Assembly (NCBI RefSeq): GCF_022376445.1
Contig: NW_025955156.1
Span: 1-64,000 of the forward strand
Origin: Fomitopsis serialis
Lineage: Eukaryota; Basidiomycota; Agaricomycetes; Polyporales; Fomitopsidaceae
Reading direction: 5' to 3'
Length of the DNA stretch: 64,000 nucleotides
Both the position numbers and the translations under genes were made by a program. Below the pieces are notes generated by a model. The model saw only the letters and a program-made list of their open reading frames with translations. It was not told the origin of the DNA and did no database searches. Shown piece by piece: positions 45,118 to 56,316 of this stretch; the stretch's first letter is position 1, and each line of letters starts with the position of its first letter.

Positions 45118-45631
45118 GTAGAATGCGCTAAGCTATTTGGTAGTCTAAGATGGGGAACATGGATGTGGTCGCTAATAAGTGATCGCATCGCAGTCACATC
45201 GGCTGATCATGCACCTCCTTCGTGCTCTCTGCGGCTTGTTCCCTTTCCTGAGCTGATGCACGGATGCCGGTTTGCTCTCTGGTATGTGCGTTTGTCAAAC
45301 CTTGTCGTTACTTTCTGTCTTTGTGAGTAGGTTGCGCTCGCCGTGACCTGCGCTTCCACACAAGTTTGCGCTCATCCAGCCTCAGCGCGCGTGTACGAGG
45401 TGTTGGGCCATTTTGGCCAAACCTCCCGCGTTCGACGCGCGCTGAACGTCAGGGGATGTGTAGCACAAGAAGTAATATTGAGGACATGTTGACTCGGTCT
45501 CCCCCATCCCTCCACATTCAATGCTGCGTCGATGACTCGGAAAATATTGCAGCATCATTGCAGTGTACTGATGCAGCAACGACAGCAAAGCCTGGAGCTT
45601 GAGGCAAAAGAGGAAGACAACCTTAGCCTAA
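45118..45631. other. Intergenic region between transposon and tRNA
   Basis: No gene recognised. An AAAA at 45606-45609 gives a TTTT Pol III terminator on the minus strand just past the tRNA. Confidence 0.5.
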
Positions 45632-45738
45632 GGTGCTACCAGGGCTCGAACCTGGGTTCCGGGAAATTTATCTGCCTGGTTCGAGCCCTGGCACATTGAC
45701 ATCAAAATCCCGAGTGATAACCACTACACTATAGCACC
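45632..45738 (-). tRNA. tRNA-Gln (UUG), intron-containing
   Basis: On the minus strand the acceptor GGTGCTA pairs with 3' TAGCACC. The D-arm/A-box is GTGTAGTGGTTATCAC, anticodon stem CGGGA/TCCCG, loop starting TTTTGA (anticodon TTG), and T-arm CCAGG-TTCGAGC-CCTGG. This closely follows fungal tRNA-Gln(UUG). The mature part is about 71 nt. An intron of about 36 nt sits after position 37, the canonical place. The intron is odd: it contains GTGCCAGGGCTCGAACCAGGC, the reverse complement of the T-arm and adjoining acceptor. A TTTT terminator follows. Whether it is spliced efficiently is unknown, so a pseudogene remains possible. Confidence 0.85.
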
Positions 45739-45838
45739 GATATTGCTATTTGTTTATGAGGACACATCAGCCTGTTCTCGCTCCGAGAACTCTTCACTGC
45801 AATGATCGCGGGCAACTTGACTTCACTTGACTCGAACC

Positions 45839-46387
45839 ATGCCCCGCTTCAAACTTGTCTTCTTCGTGCCCGTAGCGTCTACACAGCACGTCCTCGGACG
45901 CCTCTTTGAACGATTCCCGCGGAACGTCGGGCGGATCGGCGCGTACGGCGGGTGCGCATTCGTCAGTCGGGGCACCGGTCGGTAGCCGCAGCAGTTCTCG
46001 AAGGACGCTGAATGACCTGTTCGATGCTTGACCGATAACCACTATACGAAAACGGACGACGAACCCCCGCCGTGGCTTCTCTCCTATCAGGGCAATTCAC
46101 ACCGCTCGACGGCGCGAACCCGGCGATCGGGGAGGTAGGCAGGCCGGAGCGGGTGGAGGAGGACCGCGTCGAGGTGGTCGTGCAAGCCGACTCCGAGGCG
46201 GATCTGTCAGATGCAGGTCTGCGGGAGGGGCAGCGCGTTGAGCTGCGGTGTGTGCTGGAGGAGCTCAAGAAGGTGCGTGCGGACTCTATAACTGCGCATG
46301 GTTGTTGAGCTGACGACGGTCATCCTGGAACAGGTACATCCGTATGAGGAAGTCGCGTACGATGTGTATAGGTTGGAAGACTTCTGA
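45839..46387 (+). CDS. NIF3/YqfO-like small protein
   Basis: A small protein of the NIF3-associated, CutA/PII-like fold. Exon 1 is MPRFKLVFFVPVASTQHVLG ... RIGAYGGCAFVSRGT. Exon 2 begins GQFTPLDGANPAIGEVGRPE and includes VEEDRVEVVVQ and LRCVLEELKK. Exon 3 is VHPYEEVAYDVYRLEDF-stop, the diagnostic HPYEEVAYD motif. Total is about 140 residues. Intron 1 (45978-46090, 113 nt) is about twice the usual length and holds a tRNA-like A-box fragment on the opposite strand. The biochemical role of this fungal family is unknown to me. The gene starts 100 bp from the divergent tRNA-Gln. Confidence 0.85.
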
Positions 46388-47523
46388 ATCTGCCCATTCG
46401 GGGGAAGGCAAAGCTGTCTGCGGGGGTCTGCCCACCCCCGATAGCACTGTCTGCGATTCATACATTCTCGAATGCATGATGATCAAGTCCACATTCAATT
46501 AATCGCCACAAGCAAACCAGTGACGTGCTAAGCAGTCTCGACTGCAGGCTCGATAGGAAGCTCTACGTGTGTAAGTAGATCACGGGTGCACAACTCCTGA
46601 CGCGTCCTTCGACTCCCCGTGCCCGACGAGCTTATTCGACACCTCGGGGATTGCCCTGAAAAGGATGCCTCGTATGTAGGACTGCGAACCACGCCGCGGC
46701 ACCCCCGTCGCACTGTGTCCAGTACGTCCAGTCTTCTGACACTTGACATGTGACATGCTTGACAGGTGCGCTCGTGAAAGCCGAGCTGTGAATGCGCGAC
46801 GCCGCCGGCCACAGCGATGTATGACTCTACAGGCGATATCGTAAGTATCGACCAAACGCGTTGCGTACCGGCAGATAGCCGCTTGCGATCACGATTCGGA
46901 CGTTGTGGCAATCCGGTGGCATGCGCGATTGGGAGACCGCTCGTGCGGACGGCCATACGACAGACCGGTGGCTCAGTCACATCAGCAGGGTTCGGCTTCC
47001 TGATAGGCATCCCAGAGAATGCTATGGAGTAACAGGTCAGAACCTCTCGGGTTCGGAACTTGGGGTGGAAGTTGGGACGCAGCACTCGCGCTCGAATGAA
47101 TACGCGACGAGCGCTGCCAGTGCCGGTGCCTCCGCCCAGGTCAGGCGCGTGCTCGTACTTGAACTTGACGGACCGATGTTCAATACAATCCTCGGCGGTT
47201 CATTCTCAGCAGACGGTGCATGATTGCTGCTTCTCGCGGCGTGCTGCCTCTCGTGATTGAAGAGACAGCAACATCATGACGGGTGTGTGATTTGATCGCT
47301 ATTCCTCGTGGTACACAGTATCTGTACAGTACAATCCAGGCAGTCCTACACTTGTTTCCAGGTCGATGCTATAAATAACCCCATTGATACAGCTGGTGGC
47401 GGGAGGCGGACGGTGGCGAGAGCGTAACGGTATGTCGTGTCTGAGTGGCGGCGGAACGTCGAAGTCAAGGCGATGAGGGGGAACAGGGGCGGTGGATGGG
47501 GAGTGCGGGCGCTGCGCCTGGAG
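46388..47523. other. Intergenic region, nothing recognised
   Basis: Open frames on both strands (46528-47085 minus, 46817-47032 plus) have no domain or splice support. Confidence 0.45.
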
Positions 47524-47937
47524 TCAGTCCGCTCGGGCGCGGAGAACATACACAGGGGCGTTCGGGCGGTCCGACACGTTCGGTGTGGTACTCAGCTGCG
47601 ACCCGGACCATAAGCCTGTGCGCGGGATGCAGCAAATCACAGCCCACTCACCACTCAGTGCTGCGTGTAGTTGCCCAGCAGGGTGCACAGGCTGCCTAGT
47701 GGCTTTGGACAAAGCTAGCGCGACATGAGTCAGGCTCGAGGGGAGGGGAGAACATGTACGGACGTACGCATCGATGACGGCCGCGATGGGCGTGCCGGTC
47801 GCACGGAGGGCGACGACGGTGGTCGCAGCGGCGATGGTCGCTGCTGCACTCGCGATGCCGAAGACGGCGAAGTAGTCTTTGCGCGAGGCGGCCTCGCCGC
47901 CGAGCGTCGGGTGCTCGATGATGTTGAAGGCGCGCAT
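47524..47937 (-). CDS. Small hydrophobic hypothetical protein
   Basis: It starts MRAFNIIEHPTLGGEAASRK, followed by DYFAVFGIASAAATIAAATT, an Ala-rich segment that could span a membrane. A GTACATG...CGCGCTAG stretch of 46 nt after DAYV and a GTGAGT...CACAG stretch after HAALS look like introns, so the real product may be three exons and shorter than the uninterrupted frame. A TATATAAT on the minus strand (48048-48055) lies about 110 bp upstream. A truncated duplicate of the promoter and first 18 codons lies at 48842-49060, which supports transcription of this 5' end. Family not recognised. Confidence 0.55.
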   Translation of the reverse strand: MRAFNIIEHPTLGGEAASRKDYFAVFGIASAAATIAAATTVVALRATGTPIAAVIDAYVRTCSPLPSSLTHVALALSKATRQPVHPAGQLHAALSGEWAVICCIPRTGLWSGSQLSTTPNVSDRPNAPVYVLRARAD

Positions 47938-48841
47938 GGTGCAGCGTGAAGCGATGTTAGGAGTACAGTGCAGACGGGGCTAGAATACAAGGACGGAGAG
48001 CGGGGATGTCGCAAGGCGAGTGAGGAGGGCAAGGCCGACTGGGCGGGATTATATACTGCAGACCGCTGCGCCCGCGTACTATTGTGTTGGCCTGGATCAT
48101 TAGCTGCCTTGTGGCTGGTACACAACAGTTGCGTCCGGGGCTCGTGATTGCGCTAGCGCTGCTAAAAGGGCAGAGACCCCTTGCACCCTCTACGATCAGC
48201 TTTCCATCCGGAACACTCGCCAAATCGGGAGGCCACCGCCGCTGGGCAAAGTGTCCTGGATTCTTCGAAGCCCTGTTCAGTTCGTGCATTCCTTCGGGGA
48301 CACAAGCTGGTGTCTTGCGGTGGAAGCGCCGAGGGGCTTCCAAGTTTATGACCAGTCCCTGATCTGATTCCCCTGCAGGAGAGGATCGCCGAAGCGGGGA
48401 ATTGTCCATATCGAGATCAGGCCGGCGCCTCCAGATTGCATCGTGTGCGTCCGGCTAGTCCTGTTTGAACTAATACATTACTTACTACGGCAAATGCAAT
48501 GGACGTAATACGTAGCCCTGTGTAGGGTGCGTGCACGCTAATGACTTCCGGGGGCTCGCAAATAATAACCGATGCGGCCATTGTAGACATCGGAGCGGGC
48601 CTGCGATAAGTCCGTACGATGTTCGCAACTTCTCGTCCACATTCCGAAGGACATTGCGGGGGCCGTGTGCATCCCATGAACCTATGACGTATATACTTAA
48701 TCAAGCGATTCCGGGACATTCCCGACTTAGCACGGCTCGCGGCAGCGCATCAGACGCGAAACACAATTCTCAGTTCAAGATAAGAGAAGGGCGAGATGCG
48801 ATGCCGCTCTTCCATCTTCGTCATGCAAACTCATCCATCTG
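47938..48841. other. Intergenic region / promoter of the small hypothetical gene
   Basis: Bases 47938-48060 hold the duplicated promoter (TATATAAT). Beyond that nothing recognised. Confidence 0.5.
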
Positions 48842-48919
48842 TTAGACCCCGAGCTCAGTAGTCTTTGTGGAAGCGGCCTCGCCGCCGAGCGTCGGGTCGA
48901 TGATGTTGAAGGCGCGCAT
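48842..48919 (-). pseudogene. Truncated duplicate of the small hydrophobic gene
   Basis: It encodes MRAFNIIDPTLGGEAAS, then diverges to TKTTELGV-stop after 25 codons. The first 17-18 codons and about 130 bp upstream (to about 49055, with ATTATATAGG TATA-like sequence) align with 47870-48065. One codon is missing after NII relative to the intact gene. The 3' part of the gene is absent. Confidence 0.7.
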
Positions 48920-49493
48920 GGTGAGGCGTGAAGTGATGCTAGGAGTACAGTGCAGACGGGGCTCTGAGGATACAAGTACGGAGAGGGGGATGGTCGTAGG
49001 GGGGCAAAACCGACCGGGTGGGATTATGTAGGATTATATAGGATGATATACACCGCCCGAGTATTACTGTATCAACGGTGCCCAGCCACTTGTAATTCAC
49101 TAGTCAATATTAAGTATATTCAATCACTGGAATGACTGCTGGGACTTGTAACCACTGGATCAATCCACTCATCGTAGACTCGCAAGCCAGTCGATGAGAC
49201 GCTTGTTCTTTCTTGGACACTCCTCTGTTTGGTAACTTTTTTAGCCAAGAAAGGTAACCGGAGTGCGAAAAGTGCCACGACGGACTTTGAATCTCTTTAC
49301 GCCAGAACGGCTGGGTACGAGCGTAGAAATACTATGCTTGCTTCGTTCGCCCGCAAATACAGTACATACTATGTAAGTTACAAGCAAACTGTTGTCCCCA
49401 GAGCTTCACGTCGTTCGTCTCTTTCTTGTTTCCCCCCGCCCCCATTGAACGTTGAACGTTGAACATCGACGAGCTACAGACACTGCCAGCGCG
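48920..49493. other. Intergenic region
   Basis: The first 130 bp are the duplicated promoter. The rest is AT-richer and without recognised content. Confidence 0.5.
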
Positions 49494-50858
49494 ATGCCTA
49501 CATCTCACGCCCGGTCGTCATCTATCCGGTCAACATGCACCATTTTGACCTGTACGTCTGCAGACTGGGACGAAGTATACAACGATGAGCACATCAACAC
49601 CGACGTTCTCTCCAGTGAACTGGTCAAACTGATAGGTCAAAATGGGTGCCATCACGAGGCGCTCGTCTCGGCCAGTCCCGACAGACTCGTTGAGTCATTC
49701 GCCTCGACAAACTCCTCAAAGGGATGTTGCAGCATGCTCCCACCGCTGCCGGAAAACGCTATGTCGCCATTGCCCTTCATATCGCTCATCAGAAAGGGGA
49801 AGAAGCCGTCGTTAACCTAGCAAGAACTTGGTTGCAGTCACTCTTCCTTCGAAGTGAGTCGTAGTGTAATGTAAGCTCTGCTTAGCGTCGCCAAGTACAC
49901 CACAATCCCATAGTGATGGCACTCGGTATCAAGGACGCCCACGTTCAACCCAGCAGTAGCCAGACACCAACTCTACACCACACGGAAGAACAGACCGAGT
50001 CCAGCACTCGATCTGACCTGAAAACGTTCAAAGAAAACGTGTGTAGCTGCGCATCGACCGTCTACCTGTCAAGTACTGACTCTTCAATATTTCAATCTTC
50101 AATTAGCTCCAACAACGTGAACAACACCGTTGTGCGATAACACGCGCCTTCGACTCCGCGCGAGGTTTTGAGCTCATGCGCAGCCAGGACATACCCCCCG
50201 GGTCGTCATTTCAGTACATGGCTGCGGCGCACATCATCCCATTTGTGCTTGATGACTTTCGCGATGACAACAGCCATGAAGTTGTGCGTGACATCGTGAT
50301 CCTTCGTGTCCTCTTCCGCCGTCTGTTAAACTGCATATCATCAGTACGAAACCGCGAAGACTTGGGATATGCTACGATCATGTACATCCATCGGCATTGA
50401 CAGGCTAGCAGGATCAAAGATCACCACGCCTGCAAACGGCGTTTACATGTCGACACACAATCATCACCTCTTTGGCAGGTTCCAATTCTATTTCGACAAA
50501 GACGCCGTCAGTCCTCCTCACCTGCAATATTCACCGACACCGACTGAGACCCTTGCCACGCAAGTTCCCGGATGTGCCGAACAAGTACACCACGCGAATG
50601 CTCGCGCAAGGCCATCTCTTCAGCAATGGCCAAGGCTCCGCCGACGTCGAGTTTCGGGCACTGCCCGGGATCGAAGCCCCGGATCCTGAGTTCCTCCGAA
50701 TCCATGCTGCGTTCGCGCAGGTCCTCCACCTGTGTGGTGCTGCCGACTTCATGAATGAACATTACCGATTTGATGAAGGTGACGTGACCTTGTTCATGCA
50801 TCCAACGGAGGATTTTGGACGACAACTCAGCGCGAGATTGGCCGTACTTGCATTTTGA
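49494..50858 (+). CDS. HNH nuclease-like domain protein (fungal HNH_2 type)
   Basis: A multi-exon gene. N-terminal exons (less certain): MPTSHARSSSIRSTC..., then after an intron to about 49695 LDKLLKGMLQHAPTAAGKRY and HIAHQKGEEAVVNLARTWLQ, then MALGIKDAHVQPSSSQTPTL. The conserved core is QQREQHRCAITRAFDSARGF, FQYMAAAHIIPFVLDDFRDD, and, after a 65-nt intron, TPANGVYMSTHNHHLFGRFQ, FYFDKDA, PDVPNKYTTRMLAQGHLFSN. The order Cys-x-I-T, AAHIIPF, N-G-(x)-H-LF matches the HNH motif of fungal HNH_2 proteins. It ends ARLAVLAF-stop. Cellular role unknown. The exon 1 frame and start are tentative. Confidence 0.7.
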
Positions 50859-51423
50859 AGAACTCGCCGTCTCCTGGTAGCTGGTAGTTACTCCGAGTCA
50901 GATGTCTAATATGCCGTACTATTAACCGCCGTCTTCTACAGAGATGCGCCCCCTTTCACTGCCACCGAAAGTGCCGATAAATTTGCAGTGCGCGTACTCA
51001 CTCTGCATGTCTAACAACTCACCTATCTGCAACCGGTTCACACGGCGATCCAAGCTTGCAAGATAATCGCATAAGGAGGACAAACGTACTGGCGACTGTA
51101 CACTAAACGGTGACAAACAGATCAGCATGAGTAAGCGAGAGACGCACGAGACACAAACGAGCGACAGTGGGCAGAATCAAAGTTCGAGCGGAAGAACAAA
51201 GAATGAATGGAGAGCACACACAGATCCCGAAGAACAGCTGACTCCGATAAATAGATCCCTGCAGATGTGCATGTAGAAGATACGTCATGAGCGCCGTGGA
51301 CGACGGCGGCACTGGGAAGGTGGCCCGCACAGCACTTGCACTGAAACCCTCGCCAGCGTCCGGCATCGAACATCCGCAGTCGTAAATAGAAGGGTAAAGG
51401 GGTGAGTTTTGCGCGGGAGGCGA
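50859..51423. other. Convergent 3' intergenic region
   Basis: Between the HNH gene and the F-BAR gene. No feature recognised. Confidence 0.55.
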
Positions 51424-54400
51424 TCAGAAGAGGCACACGAAGTTGCTCGGGAATACATGGCGGCCGGGCTGCCTCCGCTGCTCGTCGAGCAGTTCGCCGG
51501 ACCACCATCCGTCTTCGGGCGTCGCAGTAACTGCAATGATGTCCCCCGCCTGGAAGTCGAACTCTTCCTCGATCGTCGCCTGGTAGTCGTACATCGCTTT
51601 CACTGGATCGGGTATCAGTACTCGTCGCTCCGTCCCACGCGACACACTCACCATAGAATAGGATACCACGCCCATCCTCTGTGTACGCCCCGGTCGGCGG
51701 CGGCGGCGCCTGCCCAGGCGGAGGCTGCGGCGACGGGGCCCTCGCCGGACTCGGCGCCCTGTACTGCTGCTGCTGCTGCTGTTGGCCATACGGATCCTGC
51801 CCAAAGTACCCCGACGGCGTGCGCTGCTGCGACGGCACCACGCCCGACTGGTACCCGTTCGGCTGCTGGTACGATGGCTGCTGCTGGTGAGGCTGCTGGT
51901 ACTGCACCGGCGGCGGTGGCTGCTGGCCGTACTGCTGCTGGGGCGGCGGCGGCTGAGGCGGGTAGTAGTTGGGTGCCGCGATTGTCTGCGGCGGTCCCCC
52001 GTACGGAACAGGAGGTCCGTGCGACGGCTGCTGGACGTGTCCCGCAACGGGCTGCTGCGGGTAGCCCGGCGTGTTGTACGTCGGCTGCCGTTGCACCTGC
52101 GTCGCAGGCGGTTGTTGCTGAGGAGGCCGGCCGTACTGCGGCTGCTGTGGCGGCGGCGGCTGGTACCTGCTCGCCATCTCGTCTAGTGCTACGCGACCTG
52201 TGGGGTCCAGCACGATGCCGACGCTATTGGGGCTCGTCGGGCGCTGGTGCTGCGCCGATGGCTGCGGCACCTGGATCGTGCCAGTGCCAGGGCGCACAGA
52301 GCTCACAGATGACGTGGCATGGTGCCCCGCGGGGGCACCGTTCATTGAAGGCGGAGGTACCCTACTCGTGCTCAGCCTACGAGCGTTCGGCGGCTGGGGA
52401 ACAGCAGGGCTCGTGCTGCGCGATGGCGGCGCGAACGGCTGCGGGCTGGGACTGCGTCCTTGTGCACCAATGCCTGCCTGCCCGCTCATAGGCCTCGTCG
52501 ACTGTATCTGGCTCTGGCTGGGGCTCGGACCCTGCCCTGGCAGCCCAATGACACTCCCAGGACGACTGCCCGGCCGGCTTATAGACTTGCGCTCACCAGG
52601 GAACGACTGCTCGTAGTCGTGCAGAATCTCCTGCACGGGCAGATTCCCCGATGGACCTACATTCGACGGCGGGAGCATGTGCTTCGGGTACGGGTTGGGC
52701 GACGTCGAACGCCGGTCGGACGCTGGCGGCGCGCCGACAACGATCTCCGCGGAGCGACGGTAGTCGACCGAGTTCCTCCGACCACTCCGGCTCGACCCAT
52801 CCGGCGGCGGCGACAGCTTGTTCGCCGTGGCGTCCCGTTTCGTTGGCGACGGGGTAGAAGTCGGATACGCGCCCTGTGGCTGGTACTGACTCTGCCGCCG
52901 TGTGCTGCCTCCTCCCTTTTGGAGCGCGACCATCTGCTGGGCGAGCGGATCATCATCCTGCCCGACGTTGAGCGGCCGTGGCGCGGCTACTTTGCTGCCG
53001 CCCCTCTGTCCTTGCGGGTCGCGTGAGGGATCCACAGGGTAAGCCCGCTCACCGATCTTCAGCATCGTCTCTGCGGTCGGGTCGATAGGGTCCGCCTGAG
53101 GTTCTGGGGCGCGCATACCGCCTTGTGAAGGCGGCCCACGCGAGGGTGCGCCGGGTCCCGGGGAGACTGAATGGCCATTGACGTACGCGCTGGCACCGTT
53201 TCTGCTGTCCGTACCCTGAGGACCGACATCCGATCCATCTGTCTGCCGTCCACCAGCCCGTCCGACGCCCGTCATGTTGACAGGCGGCTCTTCCTCTTGT
53301 GGGGGTGGAGGCGATGGCGGTGCTTGCCGGGAGCGCTGGGTAGAGCGCACAAAGGCGGCAGGGCGAGTCGTAATCTGCTGCCCAGAAGAGGGGATCGTGT
53401 TGGGATTGGAGTAGTCCACGAAGACGGGCGGGTCGGGTATCTGGCTTCCTGTACCGTAGTCGCGCACGAAGTTCTCCATGTCTCGGTCGACCTCCATCGA
53501 TTCCAGTGCAAGTCGCACCTTCTCACACGACTGCGACGCCGTCGGAAACGGCGTAGACACGAAGAGTTACCGCACGCACCTCGTCATCCGCCACACAGAC
53601 TGTGGAGATCGCATTGGCATAGGCCCATATATTGTCCTTCGTGAATTCCATCCGCTCCTCCTCCATATCCTGGCAACTGTCGCAGAAAGCCTTCCAATCG
53701 ATCTCCCACTTCCGCACTGTCTCTTGCAACGCGCGCGTGAAGTTGGAAAAGTCTTGTTCGTTTGCACGCACAGTCTGCCGGGCACGCTCAAGGCGCTCGC
53801 GCGTCTTCTGCAGTTCCTTGCCTTGCTCCAGCGTGCTCTGCGCAGTAAGCGAGTTGATTTTCATGCAATCCGACTCGTATTTCTCGCGCGCCTTCTGCAC
53901 GTAAGACTCCTGCGTCTGCTTTGTCTTGAACTCGCGCTCAATTGCAATCTGGATTGTTTTCTTGTGATGCTGTTGCCTGCTCACGAAGGCCGCAGCTTGC
54001 GCCTCGAGCTCGTTCTTGATCTGCTGCGCAACTAGTTGGTGGTACCCCGCCTGTTTCTCAGTTTCGCCCTTCAGAGTATCCATCGTCAAGCGCATCTCCC
54101 TTTGTGCGAGCCTCAGCTATCGCAGCAGGACGAATGTGTGCGTCACCCACCCGATCTCGTCTCTGCCTAATGTGACCTTGGACAAAGCTGCCAACCGCTT
54201 TGCATACTGCTCCTCAATCGCAGCTCTGCATGCCCTTGAAGTCAACATTAGGTGTGTGAGATACAACTACGCACCTCTCCTTCCAGAAACTCCTCAGTTC
54301 CTCCATCGTCCGCGATGCGCCGCGCATGCGCGCGAACAATACATCGACGCCGCCATCGCCGAGACCCCAGAAGGCGTTACAGAAGTCTAGTGAACGGTTG

Positions 54401-54471
54401 GAGAACTCTGGAGAGTTTGCGCGTACAAATTTCGAGAGGGATGTCGTGGACGCCTGGCGTCGTGCGGACAT
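51424..54471 (-). CDS. F-BAR and SH3 domain protein (Cdc15/Imp2/Hof1-like)
   Basis: A membrane-bending scaffold for the contractile ring and septum. It starts MSARRQASTTSLSKFVRANS. The F-BAR/FCH region is FCNAFWGLGDGGVDVLFARM, SRTMEELRSFWKERAAIEEQ, YAKRLAALSKVTLG, then a long coiled coil (53560-54100: KQAGYHQLVAQQIKNELEAQ, NSLTAQSTLEQGKELQKTRE). It has FVDYSNPNTIPSSGQ after the domain. About 550 residues of Pro/Gln/Ser-rich linker follow (poly-Gln at about 51763-51783). The C-terminal SH3 is VKAMYDYQATIEEEFDFQAG, DGWWSGEL, VFPSNFVCLF-stop. The short first introns and the intron just before SH3 (about 51603-51651) have good consensus. Orthology to Cdc15 or Imp2 is not resolved. Confidence 0.9.
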
Positions 54472-56316
54472 GGTCGACGTTGGGAACCGTGCGGTTGGGC
54501 GCGCAACTGATGTCGCCGCCGCCCGTTCGAGGCGATACACGCGCAGACTCCGCCCTGGTCCCCAGCTTCCGCATTTGGCCGATAATGCTAGCGATGATAT
54601 CCAAATGATATCAGCCTCCAAATGGAGGATGCGCCGAGACGCCCACCTTCACTGCTTGGTTATAACTTGTTGCTTGCGATCCAACTGAGTGGTACCCAAG
54701 TTGCCCTTTCGGACTGGTTGCACTGGTTGCCAGTAAGTACACCCGTTTTAAGTGCAGAAATTACTTACTATATCGGGTCGGGATCTCAGCCGGACTCCTC
54801 AGTCGGCCACCCAATGCATAGCGCAATAACGGCTGGCACTGCAAAGAAACCATAGTTTCCTGCGCGTACAAGGCTGTGATGAAATGGAAGCCTTTCCTCA
54901 TACCTTCGCTGGCAGGGAAAGTGGATCACAGGACATCATTCTCGGCCTAGGAAAGGCCTCAAAGTCTGTTGTCCGCCGGGAGACTCGAGTTGAAATGAAA
55001 ACTCCGAGGAACACACAAGCATATGTAACTTACCAGTGACCCAGGCTTTGACAGGGTCCAAGACCCTGTATGCGTGAAGATTCTGTGTCGAAATAGCCAA
55101 ATACTAGATACGCCGTCGAAAAGTAGAATGCATGCGCTCGTCAGACTCGAGTACGAAGGACAAACGGGGGATTCGATACGTGAGTTGCACAAAAGGACTG
55201 CTTCTTATATACATTTGAGGATGTCATGTTTTGAGCTAATGCAGAAGCCACCCGGACGCAATTACCGAGACAAACTTTTCAAACTCGGAGTACGCAAGTA
55301 CAGTCTGACGGATCAGGAAGGTGCCCTGCCGTATGAGGAAGGTGTTGTACGTTAAAACCACGTGGGTTCCGCCCATGATGTCATCCGTTCATCATCACTC
55401 CGGCCTGTAGGCTGTCAGACATAGAGCTTGAGCGGGCGATCGAGGACACCGGGATAGTTGAGCTTCTATTTCCGAACTTTCTATATTCGGTAAAGTTCAG
55501 GTATGCAAATGAGTTAGGCTACTGTCCAGAGACTCAAACGGTGTGGTTGTCGAGCTTAATGGAATAGTCTTTAGTCCGATTATGTAGGTACCGTTTTGTA
55601 GACTGCTTATCACAAGTTTCTAGGGCCGTCTATTTGTATTCATAGATTGGTTGAGCAAGCAAACACGAAATATGATGGAGAAACGAAGAAAATGGCTTGA
55701 ATGTCCTTGTCTTCCCAATTACAGGGACACCGTCTCCGACAAACACGCAAACACTCTGTATTCAGTAAGGCTCATCGCTCGTCTGTACTTAGTTGTATGT
55801 AAAAAGCTCGGAAACCCTTTGTCCCCTTTCCTCCTCCTTCGGAAGTCGGGTCTGAAGGTCTCTTTCGTCGTCCCCGCAGCGGGCGGACTCAGGGTCATGA
55901 CCGATGCATACGGACGTCCATTCCGTACCAGTAGCATCGATTGGTAAGCCAGAACTCCTTCAGATTCAACGTTCTACTCGTTTTCTGAGTCGACAATAGA
56001 GACTTTATGAGTAGTCTACTTACTGCCTCCAACTCAGCTGAGTGTGACGTACATACACGATCTGATACATCGGACGAATGGTAGAGACCGATACGGCCCT
56101 AACCCTAGTTTCGGAGTTAGTATAAGCATCGTTCAGAACAGATGTAAGTTTTGAGACAATCGACAGCAAGTAGCGAAGTCCAGGTTTCTACGATGCATGT
56201 CTCGGCGATCAAAGACAGCGGAATCCCTGACCATAGGTAACAACAGGCCTCCACTATTCCATACACTACGCTGTGAGCGAGGTAAGCAAGCTGCAACAGT
56301 GGCCCTACGTACCAAA
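54472..56316. other. Long intergenic stretch, nothing recognised
   Basis: 1.8 kb of lower GC than the coding regions. Short open frames only (55074-55355, 55651-55947). A lone CCCTAACCCTA at about 56097 is not a telomere array. Confidence 0.5.

Noticed and set aside
46528..47085. 185-codon open frame on the minus strand
   Set aside because: Start is uncertain, no domain, no consistent splice sites.
51424..52491. Long plus-strand open frame antisense to the F-BAR linker
   Set aside because: Ala-rich shadow of the Pro/Gln-rich minus-strand coding sequence.
56097..56107. CCCTAACCCTA resembling telomere repeat
   Set aside because: Fewer than two units, isolated, so not a telomere or interstitial array.
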